From the NCBI RefSeq assembly GCF_002368295.1, contig NZ_AP018248.1, positions 5,278,798 through 5,342,797 of the forward strand: a DNA stretch of 64,000 nt. The letters are read 5' to 3'. The stretch comes from Tolypothrix tenuis PCC 7101 (GTDB taxonomy: Bacteria; Cyanobacteriota; Cyanobacteriia; Cyanobacteriales; Nostocaceae). Shown here piece after piece: positions 52,600 through 61,515 of this stretch (the stretch's first letter is position 1; every line of letters begins with the position of its first letter). The notes beneath the pieces are model-generated. The model was not told where the DNA came from, ran no database searches, and saw nothing but the letters and a program-made list of their open reading frames with translations. The position numbers and the translations under genes were made by a program.

Positions 52600-52615
52600 G
52601 TACGGGTTTCCGAAC
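52600..52615 (-). promoter_or_regulatory. K-box of the groESL promoter
   Basis: On the minus strand GTTCGGAAACCCGTAC fits the reported cyanobacterial K-box (GTTCGG-NNAN-CC-NN-AC) that gives light- and heat-responsive groE expression without HrcA. It lies 40 bp upstream of CIRCE, as reported for groESL1. Confidence 0.75.
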
Positions 52616-52620
52616 TGGTT

Positions 52621-52718
52621 GGGGAATGGGGAACGGGGAATGGGGAACGGGGAATGGGGACTGGGGATTGGGAAAGGATTAACTCTTAACCTTTGTACAG
52701 ACGCGATTAATCGCGTCT
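52621..52718. repeat. GGGGAAT/GGGGACT repeats and AGACGCGATTAATCGCGTCT palindrome
   Basis: 52621-52673 holds about seven G-rich heptamer-like units (GGGGAATGGGGAAC type). 52699-52718 is a perfect 20-bp palindrome, the best copy of the family also seen at 2034 and 37713. They lie upstream of the groESL promoter. Confidence 0.75.
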
Positions 52719-52905
52719 CTGCAACTACTGACAATTTGACTCTTGACCCTTAATTCTTCACCCTTAATTACACATACTTAAGCATAAATACTTATTAATA
52801 TTTAATCTTCAGGTTTTTTGCTGTCAGTGATGAATATTTGTATAGGAATGAATTTATTTGCAAAGCGGGGAAATTGTTATAGAACTGTAATCAGGGAGCA
52901 GCTCG

Positions 52906-53407
52906 ATGAATAACAATATAGCGATCCAGTACAGCCGTAAAATCCCCAAAACCACTAAATATCTAGGCAATAAACCCCTGGGTAATTGTCTAGAAACTTT
53001 TGGATTTGCAAAGATTCAACGACATATTTTCATTTGTTTTAGACAGACAGTTACTAAACTGCTGCTAAAAACAAGCTAGTCTGGAATCCTGGGAATACTT
53101 AAAAAAGCGCCTGAAGCAGCTCAAACTCTATCAGACGCACAATAGTCGTCCCATTTGCATTAACGAAAATAAAGCTAATTGCTTGCGGGTTTTCGGTTCT
53201 AGACGGATAATAGTTGTTTACCCGGATGGTGTCTGGTATCGTCGAGCAAACACGGAAGTGATTGAGCGGATCACCCAAGAACACTTGATAGGCAAATTAA
53301 GGTGGTGGAAGAATTATGTATTTTTAACCCATCCTTTGCCAGAAACTTCTCTGGTTGCTTGTGAACAACTGATAGAGGACTTAACATCCGAAGGATATCG
53401 TAATTAG
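52906..53407 (+). pseudogene. Decayed thioredoxin-like [2Fe-2S] ferredoxin gene
   Basis: The first frame from ATG 52906 (AGGGAG upstream) reads ...FAKIQRHIFICFRQTVTK and then runs out at 53079. A second frame from about 53069 continues ASLESWEYLKKRLKQL, NCLRVFGSRRIIVVYPDGVW, ITQEHLIGK to a stop at 53405. Together they match the cyanobacterial (2Fe-2S) ferredoxin family (RHIFIC...CC...LESWEYLKKRL...NCLRVC...VVYPDGVWY). A frameshift near 53057-53060 and a TAA at 53066 (in place of a Ser codon) break the gene, and the second Cys of the CLRVC motif has become Phe. Cluster binding would be lost. Confidence 0.8.
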
Positions 53408-53717
53408 GTAGTAAGCGCTCTGAAGCGGGGGTTGGTTTTGAGCTAGGGTCATCTTCAGCCATTACTGAACTTGTGAATCGGAAGGATTATTATTTAATCA
53501 GCGCTTTTTTCACCCACCACTTTCAAAGCGATATATAATAACGCATTATAATTACTACTGCTCTACGTATCCTTACTGGACTATTGCCAATAAGCTAGTA
53601 GTCTCCTAAACAGTGGTTATCACTGATAAGACTTCCCAGAAGCAAAGGCAGGTTAAGTGGGAAAAAAGACAACATCTCAGAATAATCCACCATAGAGGAT
53701 AAATATACAAGACCTTG
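53408..53717. other. 310-bp gap before response regulator
   Basis: No gene or clear repeat. It likely carries the promoter of the response regulator gene. No operator is recognised. Confidence 0.45.
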
Positions 53718-54395
53718 ATGGACCGAAGCGCGACAAGTGCCACTGCTATGAAAGAGCCCAGCATGAAAGATCACAAACGACTTCTACTGATTGATGATGA
53801 CCCTAACCTCATCTTGCTGGTGAAGGATTACTTGGAATTCCGGGGATATGAAGTCATCACCGCCGAAAATGGAAGAGAAGCTTTAGAAATTCTAGAGCAT
53901 GATGTTCCAGATATGATTATCTGCGACGTGATGATGCCGGAAATGGACGGATACACTTTTGTAGAACAAGTCCGGCAAAATGAACGTACTAGCTGGATTC
54001 CCGTTCTTTTCCTTTCAGCTAAAGGACAAAGCGCAGACCGAGTTAAAGGTCTGAATAAAGGTGCTGACGTTTATATGGTCAAGCCCTTTGAACCTGAAGA
54101 ACTCGTAGCGCAAGTAGAATCTTCACTGAAACAAACCATCCGTTGGAAAGAACACCAAGCAAAAGGAGGGGAAAACGGTTCTCGTATCCAAGTTCCCTTC
54201 GATGTGCAGCTAACTCCAACCGAACTGAAAGTTGTACAGTTCGTAGCTAGAGGTTTAGCTAACCGCGAAATTGCTGAAGAGTTAAACGTCAGTCAGCGTA
54301 CCGTTGAAAGCCATGTGTCCAACATGTTGGGCAAAACCAATCTCCACAACCGTACTGAACTAGCACGGTGGGCGATTGAAAATCAAATGGCTTAA
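53718..54395 (+). CDS. NarL/LuxR-type response regulator
   Basis: 225 residues from ATG 53718 (ATGs at 53748 and 53763 are also possible starts). Receiver domain about 20-135: LLLIDDDPNL, phospho-Asp in MIICDVMMPEMDGY, switch Ser and Lys in FLSAKGQ and MVKPFEPEE. LuxR-type HTH about 160-220: LTPTELKVVQFVARGLANRE, VSQRTVESHVSNMLGKTNLH. This is the standard DNA-binding response regulator; the cyanobacterial/plastid Ycf29 group has the same layout. Partner kinase not adjacent; only a kinase scrap at 54983 is nearby. Confidence 0.93.
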   Translation: MDRSATSATAMKEPSMKDHKRLLLIDDDPNLILLVKDYLEFRGYEVITAENGREALEILEHDVPDMIICDVMMPEMDGYTFVEQVRQNERTSWIPVLFLSAKGQSADRVKGLNKGADVYMVKPFEPEELVAQVESSLKQTIRWKEHQAKGGENGSRIQVPFDVQLTPTELKVVQFVARGLANREIAEELNVSQRTVESHVSNMLGKTNLHNRTELARWAIENQMA

Positions 54396-54397
54396 AT

Positions 54398-54451
54398 AGC
54401 TATCAGCATTCAGCCGTCAGCCTTTAGCTGTCTAATTGACTGCTGATAGCT
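54398..54451. terminator. AGCTATCAGCA/TGCTGATAGCT inverted repeat
   Basis: A perfect 11-bp stem around a 32-nt loop begins 2 bp after the response-regulator stop. Likely transcription end or 3' protecting element; a common dispersed repeat text. Confidence 0.5.
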
Positions 54452-55526
54452 GATAGTTAAATGAGTACTAATCTGCTTGCAGGATGAATGGGCGAAAATT
54501 TCTCCATCTAATTCATCAAATTCTGACATCTAGTTTCCCAACCAATGAATTATGAATTGTGAAGCTCTGAGGATTAAGTTTCATAACTTCTTTTTTCATA
54601 ATTCCCCGCTAAGAATAGAATCTTTACTGGTTGATGCTGGCAACTCTACCATTTAGCGGAACTACTTCCGCTCATCCTCCGCTCCCTAGGTAAATTGGTA
54701 GTTTGTCGATAGCTTGACAGTAAGTGATTCTGGCTCCCCACAACATAGCGGCGATTTCTGGATGTTGGGATAGTAGAGAGTATTTAACTTAGGGCAGAAG
54801 ATAACGGTAGTTTTTCCCTAGTTATTGTCTCGCCAATCTCACCATGCCATAACAGGATTACTAGGATTGAGAGTAGATCAACATCATCAGTCCCACTCGC
54901 TTGCTTGGATTGAGTTCACAGTACGCATCTCCTCACCTGAATCGCACTAAGACATTTAGCAAGCGGGTGTTGATTTCATGATTTATTGATTGGCACTTAG
55001 TTTCACTAATGCTATGGGAATTTTGATGGCAAATTCTGTTCCATATTCAGGATGGGATATTAAGTGGATATTGCCATGATGATTCTTAATAACTTGATGG
55101 CTAATAGCTAATCCTCGTAATTAAGCGTGATTAAACTAGTAAAGCTTTGCAGGGGGTAAGGGAAATCATTTTTCCCTTCCTCCTTTTTTATGTATCTAAC
55201 TGGAAAGTGCTGAGTTCTGAGTGAAAATCGCAATTCTACTTTCTTGCAAAGCTTTTGAAAACTGTTTAATCAGAAAAGCTCCCTGTGCTGACATAGCGAT
55301 CGCACTCTATCAGATATATAACTTTCTTAGGTTGGCAAGGTTACCATCCAAGCTTTATCCTAAAAAAACTAAGTATTTGTATTTTTAGGAAAATCATCAT
55401 AGCATATTTGTGCTATTTCATACCTAACAAAATACTAAATAACTGATGTAAAACTTCACAGAAAACAACAGTCATTAATTCATAAGTTAATTGTGACTGC
55501 TGTCAAGACACCCTTGATTCTTAAAT
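54452..55526. other. 1.07-kb gap with gene remnants
   Basis: No intact gene is seen. On the minus strand 54672-54788 is a 38-codon open stretch (LSQHPEIAAMLWGARITYCQ) that looks coding but has no family I know. 54983-55117 is a histidine-kinase scrap (separate entry). The region seems to be a graveyard of decayed minus-strand genes. The last part (about 55340-55526) is A/T-rich and probably holds the promoter of the YqeG-type gene. Confidence 0.5.
54983..55117 (-). pseudogene. C-terminal fragment of a histidine kinase
   Basis: 44 codons end in a natural stop and read RGLAISHQVIKNHHGNIHLI, SHPEYGTEFAIKIPIAL: the G2-box end of a HATPase domain (GLAIS..VI..HHG.I...S..G.GTEF.I..P). An in-frame stop lies directly upstream and no start exists. 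It is a remnant, in opposite orientation to the response regulator. Confidence 0.7.
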
Positions 55527-56066
55527 ATGGCTTGGAACAACCTCTTACAACCGGACTTGATTTTAGAAGGTTCCATTTTAAAACTGACACCAGACATTAT
55601 CCAGCAATATGGATTAAAAGGATTAGTGCTGGATGTAGATGAAACTTTAGTACCGATGAAAATAGGGGCGGCTTCAGCAGAATTACAACAATGGGTAGAG
55701 GAAATGCGTGCCTGTGCTGTACTTTGGTTGGTCAGCAATAACCTGAGTGAAGCGCGGATTGGGAGTATTGCCCGTTCCTTGAACCTACCTTATTATCTAG
55801 GCGCTGCCAAACCATCACGACGCAAAATTAGAGCCGCACTCAAGGCGATGAATTTACCCGTTCACCAAGTGGGGATGGTAGGCGATCGCTTGTTTACCGA
55901 TGTCTTAGCTGGTAACCGCTTGGGAATGTTTACCATCTTAGTAGAACCAATTATCCATCCCGAAGTGGCTCTACGCTCTCACCCCATCAGAAACTTTGAA
56001 GTTTGGGTTTCTGAAGCCTTGGGCGCTAGCATCAGCCCCAAGTACACAAAAATTCACAAAGATTGA
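55527..56066 (+). CDS. YqeG family HAD IIIA-type phosphatase
   Basis: 179 residues. HAD motif I LVLDVDETLVPMK (DxDxT), motif II LVSNN, motif III Lys in LGAAKPSRRK, and motif IV GMVGDRLFTDVLAGNRLGM. YqeG proteins resemble mitochondrial phosphatidylglycerophosphate phosphatases (Gep4), so a PGP phosphatase role in phosphatidylglycerol synthesis is possible. Followed by a terminator at 56202. Confidence 0.92.
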   Translation: MAWNNLLQPDLILEGSILKLTPDIIQQYGLKGLVLDVDETLVPMKIGAASAELQQWVEEMRACAVLWLVSNNLSEARIGSIARSLNLPYYLGAAKPSRRKIRAALKAMNLPVHQVGMVGDRLFTDVLAGNRLGMFTILVEPIIHPEVALRSHPIRNFEVWVSEALGASISPKYTKIHKD

Positions 56067-56201
56067 TTTTTAGTTAAAAAACTAAATCTAAAAAAAACAT
56101 TAAGGAATCTTTCGCAATGAAAAAAATCTGGGATTATAAGTGTTAATAACATGGGGTCAGCCAAAAAAAGACCCTAAAGTTTAATAAATACATATAAAAC
56201 C

Positions 56202-56250
56202 GTAAAGCGTCGGCCCTCACTAATAGAGGTGCTGGCGCTTTACAATTTTT
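56202..56250 (+). terminator. Intrinsic terminator
   Basis: GTAAAGCG (56202-56209) and CGCTTTAC (56236-56243) close a long hairpin with further internal pairing (CCCTC/GAGG), followed by AA and a T8 run. Confidence 0.88.
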
Positions 56251-56298
56251 TTTAGTCATTTGTTATTTGTTACTTGTCCTTTGTCTGATAACAAATGA

Positions 56299-56332
56299 CC
56301 CATGCCCAATGCCCCATGCCCAATGCCCCATG
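56299..56332. repeat. CCCATG/CCCAATG tandem repeat ending at proB start
   Basis: Five units CCCATGCCCAATGCCCCATG; the last ATG is the start codon of proB itself. Confidence 0.75.
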
Positions 56333-57439
56333 TCTAAAACAATCGTCGTTAAAATTGGCACATCTAGCCTGACTCAGCCAGAAACCGGACAGCTGGCACT
56401 TTCCACTATTGCGACTTTAGCTGAGACACTTTCTGATTTGCAGCGCCAAGGTCATCGCGTGATTTTGGTGTCCTCTGGTGCAGTAGGGGTGGGTTGTGCG
56501 CGGTTAGGTTTAACGGAACGTCCCAAAGCGATCGCACTCAAACAAGCAGTAGCCGCAGTGGGACAAGGGCGGTTAATGCGGGTTTACGATGATTTATTTA
56601 CCACCCTGCAACAACCCATCGCCCAAGTTTTGTTAACACGTAGTGATTTGGTGCAGCGCAGTCGCTATCTCAATATCTACAACACCTTTCGCGAACTGCT
56701 GGGACTAGGGGTAATTCCGGTAGTCAATGAAAACGATACGGTAGCGGTGGATGAACTAAAATTTGGCGATAACGACACCCTTTCAGCATTAGTTGCCAGT
56801 TTAGTAGAAGCAGATTGGCTATTTTTGCTGACTGATGTTGATAGATTGTACTCAGCAGATCCCCGTTCTGTACCTGATGCTCAACCGATCGCCTTGGTAA
56901 GTAGCATTAAAGAATTAGCCAAATTACAGATTCAGACAGGTTCTCAAGGTTCGCAATGGGGTACTGGCGGGATGATTACTAAAATTTCGGCGGCGAGAAT
57001 TGCGATCGCGGCTGGTGTGCGGACAGTAATCACCCAAGGAAGATTTCCCCGCAACATCGAAAAAATATTACAAGGTGAACCAATAGGTACTCACTTTGAA
57101 CCGCAGCCAGAACCTACCTCAGCTAGAAAACGTTGGATAGCTTACGGGCTTGTGCCAGCGGGAAAATTGTATTTAGATGCAGGTGCGATCGCAGCTATTT
57201 CCGAATCTGGAAAATCCTTATTAGCGGCTGGTATCAAAGCAGTAGAGGGAGAATTTGATACACAAGAAGCAGTGCAATTATGTGATATCACTGGTAACGA
57301 AATCGCCAGAGGACTGGTGAACTACAACAGTGAGGATCTGCAAAAAATTCGCGGTTGCCATTCACGAGAAATCCCCACAATTTTGGGCTACGCTGGCGCG
57401 GAAACTGTAGTTCACCGGGATAATTTAGTGTTGACTTAG
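56330..57439 (+). CDS. proB: Glutamate 5-kinase
   Basis: 369 residues from ATG 56330 (MSKTIVVKIGTSSLTQPE); the open frame upstream passes through a tandem repeat. First step of proline synthesis: phosphorylates glutamate. Amino-acid kinase domain 1-255 (VILVSSGAVGVGCARLGL, GVIPVVNENDTVAVDELKFG, WGTGGMITKISAARIA) and C-terminal PUA domain about 277-355 (AGKLYLDAGAIAAI). Binds ATP and may be inhibited by proline. No proA adjacent. Confidence 0.96.
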   Translation: MSKTIVVKIGTSSLTQPETGQLALSTIATLAETLSDLQRQGHRVILVSSGAVGVGCARLGLTERPKAIALKQAVAAVGQGRLMRVYDDLFTTLQQPIAQVLLTRSDLVQRSRYLNIYNTFRELLGLGVIPVVNENDTVAVDELKFGDNDTLSALVASLVEADWLFLLTDVDRLYSADPRSVPDAQPIALVSSIKELAKLQIQTGSQGSQWGTGGMITKISAARIAIAAGVRTVITQGRFPRNIEKILQGEPIGTHFEPQPEPTSARKRWIAYGLVPAGKLYLDAGAIAAISESGKSLLAAGIKAVEGEFDTQEAVQLCDITGNEIARGLVNYNSEDLQKIRGCHSREIPTILGYAGAETVVHRDNLVLT

Positions 57440-57470
57440 GGATTGGGGACTGGGGACTGGGGACTGGGGA
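57438..57470. repeat. GGGGACT tandem repeat after proB
   Basis: Four TTGGGGACTGGGGACTGGGG-type units begin at the proB stop codon. 57525-57552 holds AATCCAA-type repeats. No other gene in 57440-57638. Confidence 0.75.
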
Positions 57471-57638
57471 AGAGAGATTTTCATGTTTGGGTGTGAGTTT
57501 TTTCTGTGATGGACTAGTGGTGGATCAATCCAAAATCCAAAATCCAAAATTGTTCTTGGCTGCTTGATGTTCCCACCAGAGAGGAAAAGGGAATTCTAGA
57601 TTTAAGGAAAACGTCTATATCAAGCAGTCCCTAAACGG

Positions 57639-59615
57639 ATGACTCCACAAAAATCTCATATAGTTCCTCATGCACTCAAGCAAATCGGATGCATTATTGT
57701 TTTGGCGATCGCCTACTATGGCATGGCGGAAATTTCACGTCATGTAGCTTCTACACCGCAGGATGTGACTCCAGTTTGGCCCCCGGATGGAATTGCTAGT
57801 GGGGCTGTTTTGTTGTTTGGTAATTGGATTGGGTACGGTGTGTTGCTGGGTTCATTTTTCGCCAACTTCTGGGCGTTTCGAGATCCTACAAATTTCTCAT
57901 CTCTGGCGATTTCAACGCTGCCGGTTTTCTTGATTGCGATCGGCACAACATTGGGAACTATGTTGGGTGCTTTTCTACTACGGAAAACTACCAATCTTCG
58001 CTATCCCTTAGACCAGATTCGCGACGTTTTCAAATTTTTGATATTAACGGGTATGGTAGGGCCAAGTATTAATGCCACGGTTGGAGTAACTTGCTTGGCG
58101 TTGAGTGGTAAAGTTCCTTGGGCAGCGTATGGGACAGTTTGGTTAACCTGGTGGATTTCTAATGTGTCAGGAATTTTGATTGTCACCCCAATGCTGCTGA
58201 GTTGGAGTCAATTCATTCAAAAACACCGAGATTCCTTCTGGGAATGGTTAGCTTCCATTTCCACCTCAGAGACGGGACAACGCCAAGTAGCCTCACACCG
58301 TTGCAGATTTTGGTTAATTTTAGTAGATCCAGTGATTCTGATGGGTTTGGTAATTCTCATCAGCAAAGTGGCTTTTGGAGAAGGATATCACCTGGAGTAT
58401 ATGTTAATTCCCATGTTGATTTGGTCTGCGTTTCGGCTGGGGCAACCAGGTGCAACGCTACTAACTTTTATTGTGGCTGCGATCGCAGTCCTTGCTACGG
58501 TGAATGGCAAAGGTGGTTTTGCAGATCGGGATCTCAACCAATCTTTGATGCAACTGCAATTGTTTATTGGCGTAATTACACTTACCATTCTTGTACTGAC
58601 AGCAACAATTGCAGAACGCACACAAGCAGAAACAAAGTTGCGTTTAGCTTTTGCTGAATTAGCTAGTACTAATGAAACTTTGGAATTTAGAGTCCGGCAG
58701 AGAACTGAAGAATTAAATGTTAAGAATACGGCTCTAAACCAAACCTTAGAAACGCTGAAACAGACTCAATTACAAATGCTTCAGAGTGAAAAAATGTCTG
58801 CATTGGGACAGATGGTGGCAGGGGTTGCCCATGAAATCAATAATCCTGTTAGTTTCATTCATGGCAACTTAATTTATCTTTCTGAATATATCCAAAACTT
58901 GTGGAAAGCATTGCAAGTTTACCAGCAGCACTATCCTCATCTACCTCAAGCCTTGCAAGCAGAATTAGCTCAATTGGAATTGGACTTTTTACAGGAAGAT
59001 ATAGCCAAAATTCTTCATTCCATGAAAAGCGGTACTGAGCGCATCAGTACTATTGTGTTATCGCTACGGAATTTCTCACGCTTGGATGAAGCAGAATTAA
59101 AAGCGGTAGATATTCATCAAGGTATTGATAGTACCTTGGTGCTTTTACAACATCGATTGCAAGCAACAAGCAATCGCCCAGAAATTCAGCTAATTAAAGA
59201 TTATGGCGACTTACCACTAATTGAATGCGATGCTGGCTCTCTTAATCAAGTATTTATGAGTCTTTTGAGTAATGCTGTTGACGCATTAGAAGAATCTCAT
59301 CAGGGGGATTCATTCATGGATAATTCCGCTAACCTCAATGTCATCAGAATTCAGACTCTTCAAATGAATACAAATCGAGTGATGATTATAATTGCTGACA
59401 ATGGTATGGGCATCAACCAAGAGATTTTATCTAAAATATTTGACCCTTTCTTCACTACCAAACCTGTTGGCAAAGGCACTGGCTTGGGCTTATTTATGAG
59501 TTATCAAATTGTCACCCAAAAGCATGGCGGTAATCTTTGGTGTGACTCCATACCAGGACAAGGGACAAAGTTTGTAATTGAAATTCCTGTTAAAGCAAGT
59601 ATTGGTAATTGGTAA
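57639..59615 (+). CDS. MASE1-domain sensor histidine kinase
   Basis: 658 residues. An N-terminal MASE1 membrane sensor with about 8 helices to residue 330 (TPVWPPDGIASGAVLLFGNW), a coiled-coil linker, HisKA with MSALGQMVAGVAHEINNPVS (His near 402), and HATPase with NAVDALEES, IADNGMGINQE and GKGTGLGLFMSYQIV. MASE1 ligands are unknown. The last residues SIGNW and the stop are encoded by the heptamer repeat at 59601, so the C-terminus was shaped by repeat growth. No cognate regulator is adjacent except the CheW-REC protein. Confidence 0.92.
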   Translation: MTPQKSHIVPHALKQIGCIIVLAIAYYGMAEISRHVASTPQDVTPVWPPDGIASGAVLLFGNWIGYGVLLGSFFANFWAFRDPTNFSSLAISTLPVFLIAIGTTLGTMLGAFLLRKTTNLRYPLDQIRDVFKFLILTGMVGPSINATVGVTCLALSGKVPWAAYGTVWLTWWISNVSGILIVTPMLLSWSQFIQKHRDSFWEWLASISTSETGQRQVASHRCRFWLILVDPVILMGLVILISKVAFGEGYHLEYMLIPMLIWSAFRLGQPGATLLTFIVAAIAVLATVNGKGGFADRDLNQSLMQLQLFIGVITLTILVLTATIAERTQAETKLRLAFAELASTNETLEFRVRQRTEELNVKNTALNQTLETLKQTQLQMLQSEKMSALGQMVAGVAHEINNPVSFIHGNLIYLSEYIQNLWKALQVYQQHYPHLPQALQAELAQLELDFLQEDIAKILHSMKSGTERISTIVLSLRNFSRLDEAELKAVDIHQGIDSTLVLLQHRLQATSNRPEIQLIKDYGDLPLIECDAGSLNQVFMSLLSNAVDALEESHQGDSFMDNSANLNVIRIQTLQMNTNRVMIIIADNGMGINQEILSKIFDPFFTTKPVGKGTGLGLFMSYQIVTQKHGGNLWCDSIPGQGTKFVIEIPVKASIGNW

Positions 59616-59653
59616 TTGGTAATTGGTAATTGGTAATTGGTAATTGGTAATTT
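59601..59653. repeat. ATTGGTA heptamer tandem repeat
   Basis: About seven ATTGGTA units fill the space between two convergent genes and include the stop of the MASE1 kinase. Reverse complement of the unit at 31021. Confidence 0.9.
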
Positions 59654-61316
59654 AATTAACGCTCATCCTTAGTGCTGTTAAAAAATCTTCTTCAACATAA
59701 GGTTTTGTAAAGTAGGTAGTCGCGCCTAATTGCATAGCCAACTGACGATGCTGATTAGTGCTGCATGAACTGAGCATAATGACTGGGATTTTGGCTAATT
59801 GCGAGTCTTTGAGACGATAGCTGAGAAACTCAAAGCCATTGAGATTAGGCATTTCAATATCACAAATCACCATTTGCACATGAGGATTTTGCTGCAACTG
59901 GGCGATCGCTTCTTGTCCATCTTCGGCTTGCAACACTTGGTAACCCTCTCTTTGCAAGGTCAAAGATACTATATGGCGCACGCTATGGGAATCATCTACC
60001 ACCAGAATTGTTGGTTCTTGGTGAATAATTGCTGTGTCTGCTGGATTTAATAATTTAGTAGTGGAGTAAATCTGTTGACTGTGATTAATTGTCTGCTGCA
60101 ACAGTGCCGCTACATCAATTACTGGCAGTAAATGATCTTTCCAAATCGTACAACCATAAACGCAACTGGAAAATTCTTGGTCTGTTGGTAAAGGATTGAT
60201 GATTAACTCTGGTTCTGCAATGAGGTATTGAATTTCTGGTTCTAAAGCCAGAATTTGCTGACCTAAATTTAGTACTAACATTGGTTCTGGTTGACGATTC
60301 CCTAAGGGTTTGGAACTACCGTAACTGAGTAGTTCTGATAGTTGATAGTTAGGAATTACTTGTCCGCGCCAATGCAAAAACCGCTGTTGTTGAGAATAGA
60401 TAATTTGGTCAGCTTCCGCAACTAAAAGTTCTTCCACGCTATCGGAGTTGACTGTAAAAACATTCCCATCCGCTACCCAAACAAATAAATTAGCGGTTTT
60501 CAGTTTGTGTGGTAATGCTGGGTTTTGACTGTTTTGGATGACAACCCCACTCGAATTAGCAGTTCCATTAGCCGCTTGGGGATGATTTTTGTTTACAATC
60601 GACTCATAAGCTGCACGCCAACCAGCCAAAGCTACCTTCCCAATTGTTGGAGCCGCTTGTGGGGTTGTTTGTAGAGTCGCGATCGCAATTTGGGCGATCG
60701 CAATGAATTCCGAGATATTGTAGAATTCGCCAAAGCCCAAAAATAAATTTGCCTGTGGGATCAGTTGCTCTGGTAATTTATCAATGTCAGATTCTGCCAG
60801 AATTCTTTCTAGGTTTTCTAAAGCCTGAGCCATCTCTGTTGTTGGCATTAACTGAGATACACTTGCCTCTAGATAAGAAGTTTCTAGCACATCAGGCACT
60901 ATTTCTACCTTATGGCTTAACCTAGCCTCTAGATAAGCAAAGATTGGTTCTGCTTTGGCTAAAGCGCTGGCTAAATCATCAAATTTTTCTTGAACTTGTG
61001 CTATTAGCAGCAAACGCAAACAATCATTAGCTTGCAACAGCAAATTTGTTAACTGGTCGTCAATTACTGCATTTCCCAGCGATATCAACCGAAAAATCTT
61101 TTCCAAACGATGAGCTAAGGTATGTATCTCAGTGAAATTTCCCTGGTCTGCTGTAGTTTTAACTAACTTAGCAGCTCGCACCAGACTACGTATCTGGGGA
61201 TCGCTATAGTTATGTGAAAGCTCTAGCAATCCTTCGTGAATTAGCTGTAGAAGCCCTGATGCTTCTTGCACAAAATTTTGAACAACGTTATTTTGTATAC
61301 CAAAGTCAAGACCCAT
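59652..61316 (-). CDS. Hpt-CheW-receiver protein without kinase domain
   Basis: 554 residues. An Hpt-like helical bundle at the N-terminus (FTEIHTLAHRLEKIFRLI, His69 possible phospho-site, lacking the usual KGSA), a second helical region, a CheW-like domain about 275-425 (TANLFVWVADGNVFTVNSDS, LPVIDVAALL), and a receiver domain about 433-550 (ILVVDDSHSVRHIVSLTL, MVICDIEMPNLNGFEF, MLSSCST, YFTKPYVEEDF). The CheA dimerisation and ATPase domains are absent. It follows the chemoreceptor gene on the same strand by 199 bp and probably couples it to a kinase encoded elsewhere. Confidence 0.88.
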   Translation of the reverse strand: MGLDFGIQNNVVQNFVQEASGLLQLIHEGLLELSHNYSDPQIRSLVRAAKLVKTTADQGNFTEIHTLAHRLEKIFRLISLGNAVIDDQLTNLLLQANDCLRLLLIAQVQEKFDDLASALAKAEPIFAYLEARLSHKVEIVPDVLETSYLEASVSQLMPTTEMAQALENLERILAESDIDKLPEQLIPQANLFLGFGEFYNISEFIAIAQIAIATLQTTPQAAPTIGKVALAGWRAAYESIVNKNHPQAANGTANSSGVVIQNSQNPALPHKLKTANLFVWVADGNVFTVNSDSVEELLVAEADQIIYSQQQRFLHWRGQVIPNYQLSELLSYGSSKPLGNRQPEPMLVLNLGQQILALEPEIQYLIAEPELIINPLPTDQEFSSCVYGCTIWKDHLLPVIDVAALLQQTINHSQQIYSTTKLLNPADTAIIHQEPTILVVDDSHSVRHIVSLTLQREGYQVLQAEDGQEAIAQLQQNPHVQMVICDIEMPNLNGFEFLSYRLKDSQLAKIPVIMLSSCSTNQHRQLAMQLGATTYFTKPYVEEDFLTALRMSVN

Positions 61317-61515
61317 AGCTGATGCTGGTGTTTTTAACTATGATGATTTAAACAATTTATACTATTTATTTCAGTAGATGCACTTAATAAAACTTGCAGA
61401 AAATAAATTATCCATTTTTCAAAGAGAAGACCATGATTGTATTCTTCCTCCTCTGCTTCCTCTGCTTGCCAAAGCGATTGATTATTTTTTTGGAAGTCCC
61501 TAAATCCGATACCTC

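Noticed and set aside
58202..58657. 151-aa open frame in another frame of the MASE1 kinase gene
   Set aside because: Overlaps membrane-domain coding sequence completely; composition is Ser/Cys-rich nonsense.
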